Positions 8,422 to 16,550 of a stretch of DNA of 64,000 bases are shown piece after piece. Source of the stretch: Candidatus Poseidoniaceae archaeon (GTDB lineage Archaea; Thermoplasmatota; Poseidoniia; Poseidoniales; Poseidoniaceae); the NCBI GenBank assembly GCA_949372645.1, contig CASIAP010000011.1, forward strand, positions 62,001 through 126,000, in the 5' to 3' direction. Within the stretch, counting starts at the first letter, position 1; each line of letters begins with the position of its first letter. The notes under the pieces are model-generated. The model ran no database searches, was not told where the DNA came from, and saw only the letters and a program-made list of their open reading frames with translations. Both the position numbers and the translations under genes were made by a program.

Positions 8422-8742
8422 AATATGCAGTTCACAGTAGTATTTGATATGAAATATAATCTTGGGGATGGAAGTTTTAGCATTAGATATCACCCTGCAC
8501 CCTATTGGTTGCACGGCGATAAAGGGATACAAAATAGTAAACTTTCATCAGGACCAACTTATACAAGAGGCTCTCTTAAGCCATTATTAATACATGCAGA
8601 ATTAAACAATGAGACATTAGATTCTAGAAAAGTGATAGTAATTATCCAGAAAGCAGGATATGGGGGTTCAGAATGTTTAAACAATTTAATTCAAGATTTG
8701 AGAGCAGAAAACTTTGATCCTATTACAATCGGAATGGACTGA
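8422..8742 (+). CDS. Hypothetical protein, AT-rich orphan
   Basis: About 106 residues from the ATG at 8422; the frame stays open upstream to a TTG at 8275. It is visibly more AT-rich than its neighbours (TTA, ATA and AAA codons are common). No motif is recognised: the chain is a mix of strands and one helix with a SLKPLLIHAEL segment. AT-rich TATA-like sequence (about 8393-8406) fits a leaderless start at 8422. The composition suggests recent acquisition. It could be a cassette gene of the repeat-rich region. Confidence 0.4.
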   Translation, partial: NMQFTVVFDMKYNLGDGSFSIRYHPAPYWLHGDKGIQNSKLSSGPTYTRGSLKPLLIHAELNNETLDSRKVIVIIQKAGYGGSECLNNLIQDLRAENFDPITIGMD

Positions 8743-8763
8743 TTTAGTGAACAACACTTACAA

Positions 8764-8795
8764 CACCCTCGCGTGAGACGCTTGTCGTAAGGGTG
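8764..8795 (+). terminator. Hairpin CACCCT/AGGGTG after the orphan gene
   Basis: CACCCT (8764-8769) pairs with AGGGTG (8790-8795). The loop contains a smaller GCGT/ACGC stem. It lies about 20 nt after the stop at 8742. Similar ACCC/GGGT hairpins occur in other spacers of this region. It may be a terminator or 3'-end RNA structure. Confidence 0.4.
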
Positions 8796-8881
8796 AACAG
8801 AGGGTAATTGCAAAAAATATGACTTTTTTAAGGTTTAAATTTTATCCATTAGGTTTTTAAAAATAATAGATTAGTAATCTC

Positions 8882-9019
8882 ATGCGCGTTATGCTTGCTA
8901 ACTTTGTTGCCTTAATGTTAATGTTACTTTTGGTTGCTCAAACCCCTCAAGACATTATGGAAGAGTACAATGGGTGTTCAGCCCCCCAGTACAGAAGTTA
9001 CCGTTGTGGTCCTATGTGA
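8882..9019 (+). CDS. Possible 45-residue secreted peptide overlapping the repeat
   Basis: An ATG at 8882 opens 45 codons ending in TGA at 9017-9019. Residues 1-20 (beginning MRVMLANFV and ending VAQ) look like a signal peptide. The mature part of about 25 residues begins TPQDIMEEYNGCS and ends RCGPM, with two cysteines. AT-rich TATA-like sequence (about 8858-8869) is correctly spaced for a leaderless start. The second half is encoded by repeat copy C, which at other sites is not consistently coding, so the peptide may be a chance frame. This is the main content of the 394-bp spacer 8743-9136. Confidence 0.35.
   Translation: MRVMLANFVALMLMLLLVAQTPQDIMEEYNGCSAPQYRSYRCGPM
8938..8995 (+). repeat. 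Copy C of the dispersed 3'-flank repeat
   Basis: The first 44 bp (8938-8981) are identical to the reverse complement of 16472-16515, and the match continues with small changes through the CCCCAGTACA stretch. The 5' part seen in copies D and F (CATATCATTTCCATGAAATC) is missing here. It lies downstream of the orphan gene ending at 8742, in sense orientation. Confidence 0.85.
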
Positions 9020-9136
9020 CTACAAGGGCCCCCGTTGTATACACAGAATCGTCCATCCCTGTGAAAATCGACTTTAATTCTCAAATCAATTAAATTTGGA
9101 TGGCATACTAATAAGTAATTCCATGGTGGAGAAATC

Positions 9137-12100
9137 ATGAAGCGAATTACGAAGACACTTTTACTCAGTTTCCTGATGATTGTTCTCGGACTCTCAGCAG
9201 CCACCAGTGGCATGAATGAGGTTGCTGAAAGCTCGCAGTTACCTGAGTTAGGAGAAGCAAGTAACGTCATTCTGCCCGCATCTCAACTCAATGAACCTGG
9301 TTTTCAAGAAGGATCGATTTTCACCGATACCACCCTCTCTTCGGGAGGTTCCTGCCAAAATGCAATCGCAATGTCAGGAATATTCTCATGTCACAATAGC
9401 GTAACTTCACACACCTGCGCCATCCTTGACAACGGTTCCGTCTCATGTTGGGGATGGGGCTCTTCTGGCCAATTGGGCTACGGTGGAAATTTTAACAAAA
9501 ATACACCTACTCTCACCAGTGACTTAGGAATAGGTCGTACGGCTGTAGCGATCGCTTCGGGAGATGGACATACCTGCGTCATTCTTGACAACGGTGACGT
9601 CTCATGCTGGGGTTGGGGTTTTTACGGACAATTGGGTAATGGCGGAACTTCCAACAAAAACTCACCGACACCCACCAGCAGTCTTGGGACGGGTCGTACG
9701 GCTATAGCCCTCTCTTCGGGAGACTTTCACACCTGTGCCATTCTTGACAACGGTGACGTCTCATGTTGGGGACGGGGTTTTTACGGACAATTGGGTAATG
9801 GGGGGACTTCCAACAAAAACTCACCGACACCCACCAGCAGTCTTGGGGCGGGTCGTACGGCTGTCGCTCTCTCTTCGGGAAATGAATATACCTGTGCCAT
9901 TCTTGACAACGGTGAAGTCTCTTGTTGGGGAGAAGGTTATTACGGACAATTGGGTAACGGAGTAACTACGGAAACTACACCAACGCTCACAAGCAGTCTA
10001 GGGACGGGTCGCACGGCTGTAGCGATCGCTTCGGGAGGTGCACATACCTGCGTCATTCTTGACAGCGGTGAAGTCTCTTGTTGGGGATTAGGCACTTTCG
10101 GACAACTAGGCAATGGTGCGACATCCAACAAAACAACACCAACGCTCACAAGCAGCCTAGGAACGGGTCGCACGGCAGTAGCGATATCTTCGGGAGGTGC
10201 ACATACCTGCGTCATTCTTGACAACGGTGACGTCTCTTGTTGGGGATTCGGTACTAACGGACGACTAGGTAATGGTGGAACATCCGACAAAACAACTCCA
10301 ACGCTCACAAGCAGCCTAGGAACGGGTCGCACGGCAGTAGCGGTCTCTTCGGGAGGTGCACATACCTGCGTCATTCTTGACAACGGTGAAGTCTCTTGTT
10401 GGGGATACGGTAATGCCGGACAATTGGGTGATGGGGGAACCTCCGACAATACAACGCCAACGCTCACGAGCAGTCTTGGCACAGGCCGAACCACTGCCCT
10501 TTCTGAACGAGACTTTAACGGGAATGGTGTATTGAATATACTCGAACAAAAAATCTTGGATGTAACGGGTAAAAGCATTGCTGGCGGTGCTAGCTTACAG
10601 TGCGTCATCCTTGACAATGGTAAAGTCTCTTGTTGGGGGTGGGGCGTTTACGGACAAGTGGGTAATGGGGGAACCTCCTCCAAATCCTCACCTACTCTCA
10701 CCAGTAGTTTGGGTTCAGGTCGAACTGCGATTGCTGTTTCTACTGGATACGCCCATGCATGTGCCATTCTTGACAACGGTTTGGTTTCATGTTGGGGACA
10801 GGGGAACTCTGGCCAACTGGGTAACGGGGGAACCTCCTCCAAATCCTCACCTACCCTCACTAGTAGCTTGGGTTCAGGTCGCACAGCAATTGCGATTAGC
10901 TCAGGTTATCAGCACACCTGCGCCCTTCTAGACAACGGTGCCGTCTCATGCTGGGGAGAAGGAAGTGATGGACGATTGGGCAACGGGAATGAACAGGATT
11001 CTCTCAATCCGTGGCCGGTTAGCAGCTTTGGAACTGGCCGAACAGCGGTTGCAATAAGCGTTGGCAGTTTTCACAGCTGTGCTCTCCTTGACAATGGCGA
11101 CGTCTCATGTTGGGGTAAGGGGAGCGATGGCCAGTTAGGTAATGGAGGAACTTCCATGAAAACCTTACCAACACTCACCAGCAGCTTCGGAACAGGCCGT
11201 ACACCCGTTGCCATCTCTTCTAGCAGTTATTACAACTGCGTCATCCTCGACAATGAAGCTGTATCTTGCTGGGGTCAACTGAGTTATGCGCTACCTCAAA
11301 GAAATTCACCAACATCTCCTGGCAGCTTCGGAACAGGCCTCACAGCAAAGGCAATCGCTGTGGGTTCTGAACATGCCTGTGCAATCTTAGATAACGGATT
11401 AGTGTCCTGCTGGGGAGAAAATAGCCATGCTCAATTGGGCAATGGAGGTACATCGCGCAAAAGCACTCCCACCTCAACTAGCAGTCTAGGTACAGGTCGC
11501 ACAGCAATTGCGATTAGCACAGGTTATCAGCACACCTGCGCCGTCCTTGACGATGGTAATGTTTCATGTTGGGGACGGTCAAATTCTGGACAATTGGGTA
11601 ACGGAGGGACATCCACGAAATCCACACCAACGCTCACCAACAGCCTTGGAGTGGGTCGTACCCCATTGTTCATTGATGCTGATGCAGACGGAGATGGGGC
11701 TTTTGACCACACGGAAGCATTTCCAGGAAATCCAATCCGATCCATTGCCTGTAATGCAGGACAATACGGCCGATACGTTTGCGTGGATGCAATGTTGGGC
11801 AAGTATGTGCCCTCATCAGGCTCGATGTATGCTAATGATGCAAGTGCAGGGTACTATGTGGATCAAACTGGTCAATCCACTCAATCGGCTGCAGATGCAG
11901 GATACTATGTTGATTCCACTTTGGGAGTAGGACAAACATCTCAAACTGCTTGCTTAGCAGGAACCTACAATCCAAACACTGGTTCTACGAGTCCTTCTGC
12001 TTGTGGAGATGCTGATGCAGGATACTATGTTGATTCCACTTTGGGAGTAGGACAAACATCTCAAACTGCTTGCTTAGCAGGAACCTACAATCCAAACACT

Positions 12101-14875
12101 GGTTCTACGAGTTCTTCTGCTTGTGGAGATGCTGATGCAGGATACTATGTTGATTACAACTTGGGATCAGCACAAACATCTCAAACTGCTTGCTTAGCAG
12201 GAACCTACAATCCAAACACTGGTTCTACGAGTCCTTCTGCTTGTGGAGATGCTGATGCAGGATATTATGTTCCAACACCAGGACAATCCAGCCAAACTGC
12301 TTGCTTAGCAGGAACCTACAATCCAAACACTGGTTCTTCGAGTTCTTCTGCTTGTGGAGATGCTGATGCAGGATATTATGTTCCAACACCAGGACAATCC
12401 AGCCAAACTGCTTGCTTAGCAGGAACCTACAATCCAAACACTGGTTCTTCGAGTTCTTCTGCTTGTGGAGATGCTGATGCAGGATATTATGTTCCAACAC
12501 CGGGACAATCCAGCCAAACTGCTTGCTTAGCAGGAACCTACAATCCAAACACTGGTTCTTCGAGTTCTTCTGCTTGTGGAGATGCTGATGCAGGATATTA
12601 TGTTCCAACACCGGGACAATCCAGCCAAACTGCTTGCTTAGCAGGAACCTACAATCCAAACACTGGTTCTATTCGCTCAGTGGACTGCCTTGAATCCATT
12701 GTCGGATATTATGTTCCAACATCGGGTCAATCCAGTCAAACAGCATGTGCAGCAGGAACCTATCAAGCCGCAACTGCTCAGAGTTCTTGTGATGATGCTG
12801 ATCTGGGCTACTACGTTCCAGCAACAGGTCAATCAACTCAAACAGAATGTGTAATTGGAACGTATCAAACATTAGCAGGACAGAGTTCCTGTGATGAGGC
12901 AGATGCTGGATACTATGTTGATCAAATAGGTCAATCCAGTCAATCAGCATGTGCAGCAGGAACCTATCAAGAAGATACTGGGCAAGATGGTTGCGACGAT
13001 GCAGAGCCAGGTTTTTACGTCGATCAAACTGGTCAAACTGACCAAACTCGCTGTGAAGTTGGAACCTATCAAGCCTCAACTGCTCAGAGTTCTTGTGATG
13101 ATGCAGATGCTGGATACTACGTTGACCGAACTGGTCAAACTGACCAACTTGAATGTGATTATGGAATGTATCAAGTAGACACTGGACAAGATGACTGTGA
13201 TGATGCAGATGCTGGATACTACGTAGACCAGATGGGTCAATCCTCTCAAACACAATGTCCAACTGGATACACGACAATTACAATACGCAGCACCTCAGGT
13301 AACCAATGCCTTTCTGACTATGATGGAGATACAATTGTCGATGCGCTGGACAGCGACACTGATGGAGATGGAGTCCTGGACTTAATGGACCAATGTCTAA
13401 CTTCAGACTTCCATTTGAGTGCTGATAACGACAGCGATGGTTGCGATGATGCAGACGAAGATACAGATGACGACAACGACGGAATACTCGATGTCAATGA
13501 TCAGCTTCCACTTGACCCTACAGAAAATGAAGATACTGATGGTGATGGAACAGGTGACAATGTTGATACAGATGACGATGACGATTCAGTCCTCGATGTA
13601 GATGATGCCTTCCCTCTTGATTCAACAGAATCTGTCGATACGGATGATGATGGAACTGGTGATAATGAAGACACTGATGATGACAACGATCAAGTTCTCG
13701 ACGCTGATGATGCTTTCCCACTTGATTCAACAGAATCAGTCGATACCGATGATGATGGAACTGGTGATAATGCTGATACAGATGACGATGACGATTCAGT
13801 CCTCGATGTAGATGATGCCTTCCCTCTTGATTCAACAGAATCTGTCGATACGGATGATGATGGAACTGGTGATAATGAAGATACTGATGATGACAACGAT
13901 CAAGTTCTCGACGCTGATGATGCTTTCCCACTTGATTCAACAGAATCAGTCGATACCGATGATGATGGAACCGGAGATAATACAGATATGGATGACGATG
14001 GTGATGGTGTGTATGATCTTCTCGACGCTTTCCCACTTGATTCAACTGAATCTGTTGATACCGATAATGATGAAACCGGAGACAGTGCTGATACAGATGA
14101 CGATGACGATTCAGTGCTCGATGCAGATGATGCCTTCCCACTTGATTCAACAGAATCCGTAGATACTGACAATGATGGAACTGGAGATAATGCTGATACC
14201 GATGATGATGGTGATGGCGTCTCTGATACCAACGATGCTTTCCCACTAGATTCAGCTGAATCTGTTGATACAGATGATGACGGAACGGGCGATAATGCTG
14301 ATACCGATGATGATAATGATTCAGTTGTTGATGCAGATGATGCATTCCCACTTGATTCAACAGAATCCGTTGATACCGATAACGATGGAACTGGCGATAA
14401 TACTGATGCCGACGATGATGGTGATCGTGTCCCTGATGCAGAGGATGCATTTTCACTTGATGCCACAGAATCAATCGACACTGATGGAGACGGAACTGGT
14501 GACAATACCGATCTCGATGACGACGGTGACAATGTTGCAGACATCGACGATGATTTACCATTCGATGCCACAGAATCAGTTGATACTGATCACGATGGAA
14601 TTGGCAATAATGCAGATACTGATGATGATGGTGATGGAGTTTCAGATTCAAGCGATGATTTCCCTGAAGATTCAACGGAATGGGAAGATGCCAATGGTGA
14701 TGGACGTGGTGACAACAACGATCCTCTGAGCAGTTTCGAAAATGCTCAGCAAGAACCGGCTCTTCCAATATTAGGATTTGGAGTAGTAATCGCCTTCATG
14801 GTGATGTTGTATCGTGCTCAGCCCCCTTTGAAGCAAGAAAAAAAATCTTTCGTTGATATTTCTGAAGAAGAGTGA
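9137..14875 (+). CDS. Giant surface protein: RCC1 repeats, Cys-rich repeats, TSP3-like Ca-binding repeats
   Basis: A 1912-residue protein. Residues 1 to about 24 form a signal peptide. Residues about 88-840 contain 14 RCC1-type repeats, each with C-x-I-L-D-N-G-x-V-S-C-W-G and GQLGNG, expected to form one or two seven-bladed propellers. One spacer between repeats 7 and 8 holds a short NGNGVLNILE stretch. Residues about 868-1388 hold 14 GYYV...C...GTY units resembling GCC2/GCC3 or ephrin-receptor-like Cys repeats. Residues about 1393-1861 hold 12 Asp-rich units of 35 residues (DTDDDGTGDN ... AFPLDSTESVD) like thrombospondin type 3 Ca-binding repeats. A final hydrophobic helix (about 1874-1895) and an acidic-basic tail anchor the chain. 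The ATG follows GGTGGAG. The likely role is a calcium-stiffened extracellular adhesin or binding stalk. No enzyme domain is seen. Confidence 0.88.
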   Translation: MKRITKTLLLSFLMIVLGLSAATSGMNEVAESSQLPELGEASNVILPASQLNEPGFQEGSIFTDTTLSSGGSCQNAIAMSGIFSCHNSVTSHTCAILDNGSVSCWGWGSSGQLGYGGNFNKNTPTLTSDLGIGRTAVAIASGDGHTCVILDNGDVSCWGWGFYGQLGNGGTSNKNSPTPTSSLGTGRTAIALSSGDFHTCAILDNGDVSCWGRGFYGQLGNGGTSNKNSPTPTSSLGAGRTAVALSSGNEYTCAILDNGEVSCWGEGYYGQLGNGVTTETTPTLTSSLGTGRTAVAIASGGAHTCVILDSGEVSCWGLGTFGQLGNGATSNKTTPTLTSSLGTGRTAVAISSGGAHTCVILDNGDVSCWGFGTNGRLGNGGTSDKTTPTLTSSLGTGRTAVAVSSGGAHTCVILDNGEVSCWGYGNAGQLGDGGTSDNTTPTLTSSLGTGRTTALSERDFNGNGVLNILEQKILDVTGKSIAGGASLQCVILDNGKVSCWGWGVYGQVGNGGTSSKSSPTLTSSLGSGRTAIAVSTGYAHACAILDNGLVSCWGQGNSGQLGNGGTSSKSSPTLTSSLGSGRTAIAISSGYQHTCALLDNGAVSCWGEGSDGRLGNGNEQDSLNPWPVSSFGTGRTAVAISVGSFHSCALLDNGDVSCWGKGSDGQLGNGGTSMKTLPTLTSSFGTGRTPVAISSSSYYNCVILDNEAVSCWGQLSYALPQRNSPTSPGSFGTGLTAKAIAVGSEHACAILDNGLVSCWGENSHAQLGNGGTSRKSTPTSTSSLGTGRTAIAISTGYQHTCAVLDDGNVSCWGRSNSGQLGNGGTSTKSTPTLTNSLGVGRTPLFIDADADGDGAFDHTEAFPGNPIRSIACNAGQYGRYVCVDAMLGKYVPSSGSMYANDASAGYYVDQTGQSTQSAADAGYYVDSTLGVGQTSQTACLAGTYNPNTGSTSPSACGDADAGYYVDSTLGVGQTSQTACLAGTYNPNTGSTSSSACGDADAGYYVDYNLGSAQTSQTACLAGTYNPNTGSTSPSACGDADAGYYVPTPGQSSQTACLAGTYNPNTGSSSSSACGDADAGYYVPTPGQSSQTACLAGTYNPNTGSSSSSACGDADAGYYVPTPGQSSQTACLAGTYNPNTGSSSSSACGDADAGYYVPTPGQSSQTACLAGTYNPNTGSIRSVDCLESIVGYYVPTSGQSSQTACAAGTYQAATAQSSCDDADLGYYVPATGQSTQTECVIGTYQTLAGQSSCDEADAGYYVDQIGQSSQSACAAGTYQEDTGQDGCDDAEPGFYVDQTGQTDQTRCEVGTYQASTAQSSCDDADAGYYVDRTGQTDQLECDYGMYQVDTGQDDCDDADAGYYVDQMGQSSQTQCPTGYTTITIRSTSGNQCLSDYDGDTIVDALDSDTDGDGVLDLMDQCLTSDFHLSADNDSDGCDDADEDTDDDNDGILDVNDQLPLDPTENEDTDGDGTGDNVDTDDDDDSVLDVDDAFPLDSTESVDTDDDGTGDNEDTDDDNDQVLDADDAFPLDSTESVDTDDDGTGDNADTDDDDDSVLDVDDAFPLDSTESVDTDDDGTGDNEDTDDDNDQVLDADDAFPLDSTESVDTDDDGTGDNTDMDDDGDGVYDLLDAFPLDSTESVDTDNDETGDSADTDDDDDSVLDADDAFPLDSTESVDTDNDGTGDNADTDDDGDGVSDTNDAFPLDSAESVDTDDDGTGDNADTDDDNDSVVDADDAFPLDSTESVDTDNDGTGDNTDADDDGDRVPDAEDAFSLDATESIDTDGDGTGDNTDLDDDGDNVADIDDDLPFDATESVDTDHDGIGNNADTDDDGDGVSDSSDDFPEDSTEWEDANGDGRGDNNDPLSSFENAQQEPALPILGFGVVIAFMVMLYRAQPPLKQEKKSFVDISEEE
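12001..12660 (+). repeat. Tandem 120-bp and 111-bp coding repeats
   Basis: Units beginning TTGTGGAGATGC start at 12001, 12121 and 12241 (120-bp period), then repeat with a 111-bp period from 12241 to about 12660. Units differ by only a few bases. They encode the GYYV...ACLAGTYNPNTGS Cys-rich modules of the giant surface protein. Near-identity at DNA level indicates recent duplication or gene conversion. Confidence 0.93.
13564..13972 (+). repeat. 210-bp tandem duplication in the Asp-rich repeats
   Basis: The block 13564-13762 recurs at 13774-13972 with about one visible mismatch. Each block covers two 105-bp TSP3-like units. It lies in a longer array of 105-bp units running from about 13480 to 14720. 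Confidence 0.9.
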
Positions 14876-14912
14876 TTCTTAGATAGAGATAGGTTTCTAC
14901 TTGTTGTTAACG

Positions 14913-14933
14913 AGGGTAATTCCATAATACCCT
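14913..14933 (+). terminator. Hairpin AGGGTA/TACCCT after the giant gene
   Basis: AGGGTA at 14913-14918 pairs perfectly with TACCCT at 14928-14933 across a 9-nt loop, 38 nt after the stop at 14875. There is no strong T-run. It is of the same ACCC/GGGT type as other spacer hairpins in the region. It may act as a 3'-end structure. Confidence 0.4.
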
Positions 14934-15051
14934 TGTAAACAGATTTGGGATATGGATGGGTTCTCTAAGGGCCATATTGATGCGTACCGATACGACATAC
15001 ACTTCACTCGTGAGTATACGTGGGCTCCATTGAACGATTCCACTCTTCGTT

Positions 15052-15576
15052 TTATTCTTCCTCACTATGAGGTTTTTTTCTATGAATAAGTAAACCAATG
15101 AGGATACCTATTTCCGAAATTTTTGTGGTAATGCCAAGGTAATCTTCCAATATAGCGTGAATATCGTGGTTTGAAACGAAATAAGCGAAGAACATGATGA
15201 TCGATAATGCTGCGAGAGAAATTCTCGCTAATTTCATTCTTGAATCGCTAAAGGTGAAGAGTACTGGCGTAGAAATTATACTCAACACTCCACATCCGCC
15301 AAGAAGTAGAATTCCATCATTTAAGCCAAGAAGAACGTGCACAAAGCCCGTGTAGAGTGCAAACGAAAAGGTGTAAGCCGAAAACACAGTCATCTTTTGT
15401 GCATACTTTGTCGCCGTAAGTAAAAATCCAATCAAAGAAAGCGTAAGTGCGATGAACAAAATTTCAAGATTGCTAAAACGTGCTGAACTTTCTTCATCAC
15501 CGTGTGCCGAAGCAATGGTGGCAAACAAAATAATCACCGTTATAGTAAACAGATAACTGAATCTTTGAGTCCTCAT
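15052..15576 (-). CDS. Multi-pass membrane protein with signal peptide, hypothetical
   Basis: About 174 residues from the ATG at 15576; a frame to 15606 adds ten poorly hydrophobic residues. A signal-like N-terminal helix ends A-S-A before HGDEESS. About five further hydrophobic helices follow, and the tail is H-R-K-K-P-H-S-E-E-E. A small H-G-D-E patch just after the leader could bind metal, but this is a guess. No family is recognised. It ends convergent with the giant surface gene (176-bp spacer). The spacer 15577-15842 upstream holds no gene that I can support. Confidence 0.65.
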   Translation of the reverse strand: MRTQRFSYLFTITVIILFATIASAHGDEESSARFSNLEILFIALTLSLIGFLLTATKYAQKMTVFSAYTFSFALYTGFVHVLLGLNDGILLLGGCGVLSIISTPVLFTFSDSRMKLARISLAALSIIMFFAYFVSNHDIHAILEDYLGITTKISEIGILIGLLIHRKKPHSEEE

Positions 15577-15842
15577 GCGAATCCTCCCAGCATCCTTTAC
15601 AACCATGAATGATGGTCTTTCCTATTTGAAGGGATGCACATTCACCTCTTCGTAAGTACCTCCGCAAAACTCTCTTCTGTACTCTTGTTACTTCCAACTT
15701 ATCTGAAATTGTGCTCTCTTGAATCCCTTCAATGTTAATAATTCTGATTCAAAGCATCACCCAATCGATTCGGATATACCCTTGCGAATTATCTATATTC
15801 GATTATTCTATTCTCAAACCTGTTTCAACCCGCACTCTCTTT

Positions 15843-16077
15843 TTAGGAGTAGGCTTGCCAATCTGAGTTAAGCACAAACCACATAAAGAATATCATCGAT
15901 AAGAGTAGGACAAAACCGACGATTCCGATTCCAATTTTTACCCCGCTAATCACTGGAGGATTGGTTGTGTACTCGTTTGAAACATCTTCATCATCTTCCC
16001 AGGTGAATTCCTCATCACAATGTGGGCAATCAAATAATCCAAAAGCATCATCCTCTAATTCAACATCTTCATCACAA
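15843..16077 (-). pseudogene. Zinc-ribbon membrane protein, 5' end lost
   Basis: The frame encodes the second half of the MVEIECPHC family: CDEDVELEDD, LFDCPHCDEEFTWEDDED, a linker and one hydrophobic helix. It closely parallels the intact gene at 6119-6502. Identity to that gene ends at position 16077, exactly at the second Cys of the first knuckle. Beyond this the frame stays open to 16142 but only reads antisense through the neighbouring coiled-coil gene. The start codon, promoter and first Cys of the ribbon are therefore gone. It is probably a dead remnant, although three of the four Zn ligands remain. Confidence 0.7.
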
Positions 16078-16341
16078 ATGGCAGCAATGCAACAAGAATT
16101 AGAGAGTTTGCAACAAAGAGTTTCGGATTCAGAGTATGTCAAATCTCAACTCGTACAAGAGATTGATGACATGAAGAAAAAGGGTGATTCAGAACTTAGT
16201 ATGCAAGATTCAGTTATTGCAGGAGATGCATTGGTAGGTTCAACTAAGATCGAAAGTCAAACAATCAATAACGATCCTCAAGCAATTGCTAGAGCAGCGA
16301 TTGAGGCGTATCGAATGGCTAAGGAAGAACAACTTGACTAA
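16078..16341 (+). CDS. Coiled-coil protein with DSVIAGD motif, probably 5'-truncated
   Basis: 87 residues from an ATG that sits on the recombination junction at 16077/16078. Residues 3-40 form a coiled coil (QQELESLQQRV... VQEIDDMKKK). This is followed by DSVIAGDALVG, STKIESQTI and a C-terminal helix AIARAAIEAYRM. The D-S-V-x-x-G motif also occurs in the N-terminus of the thioredoxin-CcdA protein at 40003-41673. I expect the full gene once had an upstream domain, possibly a zinc ribbon, that was lost. The neighbouring reverse frame is the equally truncated zinc-ribbon gene, so the two fragments meet head to head without a promoter between them. It may be a pseudogene. Confidence 0.5.
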   Translation: MAAMQQELESLQQRVSDSEYVKSQLVQEIDDMKKKGDSELSMQDSVIAGDALVGSTKIESQTINNDPQAIARAAIEAYRMAKEEQLD

Positions 16342-16426
16342 TGCATTCAGTGTATTGAATAATTAAATATGGATAGTTCGAATGGGTCTATCCGAATACC
16401 TATTGAAACGGATTTCGAATTTCAAA

Positions 16427-16550
16427 GGGCTTTCAGTGCGTCCTTCGATAGGCTAGGGAGTGTACTGGGGACTGAACACCCATTGTACTCTTCCATAATG
16501 TCTTGAGGGGTTTGAAAGAACCCTTGCGATTTCATGGAAATGATATGTCG
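16427..16550 (-). repeat. Copy D (full length) of the dispersed 3'-flank repeat
   Basis: Read on the minus strand, it starts directly after the stop codon of the lipoprotein gene at 16551. It contains CGACATATCATTTCC, a GGGTT/AACCC hairpin, the 44-bp core shared with copy C, then CCCCAGTACACTCCC and GACGCACTGAAAGCCC. Copy F at 21088-21214 aligns over the whole length. A 37-codon frame is open here, but it is not kept in copy F. Repeat boundaries are approximate. Confidence 0.85.

Noticed and set aside
9940-10617. Minus-strand frame of about 225 codons with repeated PVPRLLVSVG
   Set aside because: Antisense of the RCC1 repeats; its repeats only mirror the periodicity of the real gene.
12001-12660. 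CRISPR array
   Set aside because: The regular repeats are coding, 111-120 bp long and have no unique spacers; no cas genes are present.
12225-13277. Minus-strand frames with repeated LSKQFGWI/FEHN units
   Set aside because: Antisense of the Cys-rich repeats in the giant surface gene.
13518-14768. Long minus-strand open frame of about 416 codons, His/Arg-rich
   Set aside because: It is the antisense of the Asp-rich repeat array: GAT/GAC codons read backwards give ATC/GTC or His-rich frames without stops. It has no promoter or ribosome binding site and is low complexity.
15961-16077. Upstream extension of the coiled-coil frame, Ser-rich
   Set aside because: It reads antisense through the zinc-ribbon remnant; serines come from TCA/TCT on the reverse of acidic codons.
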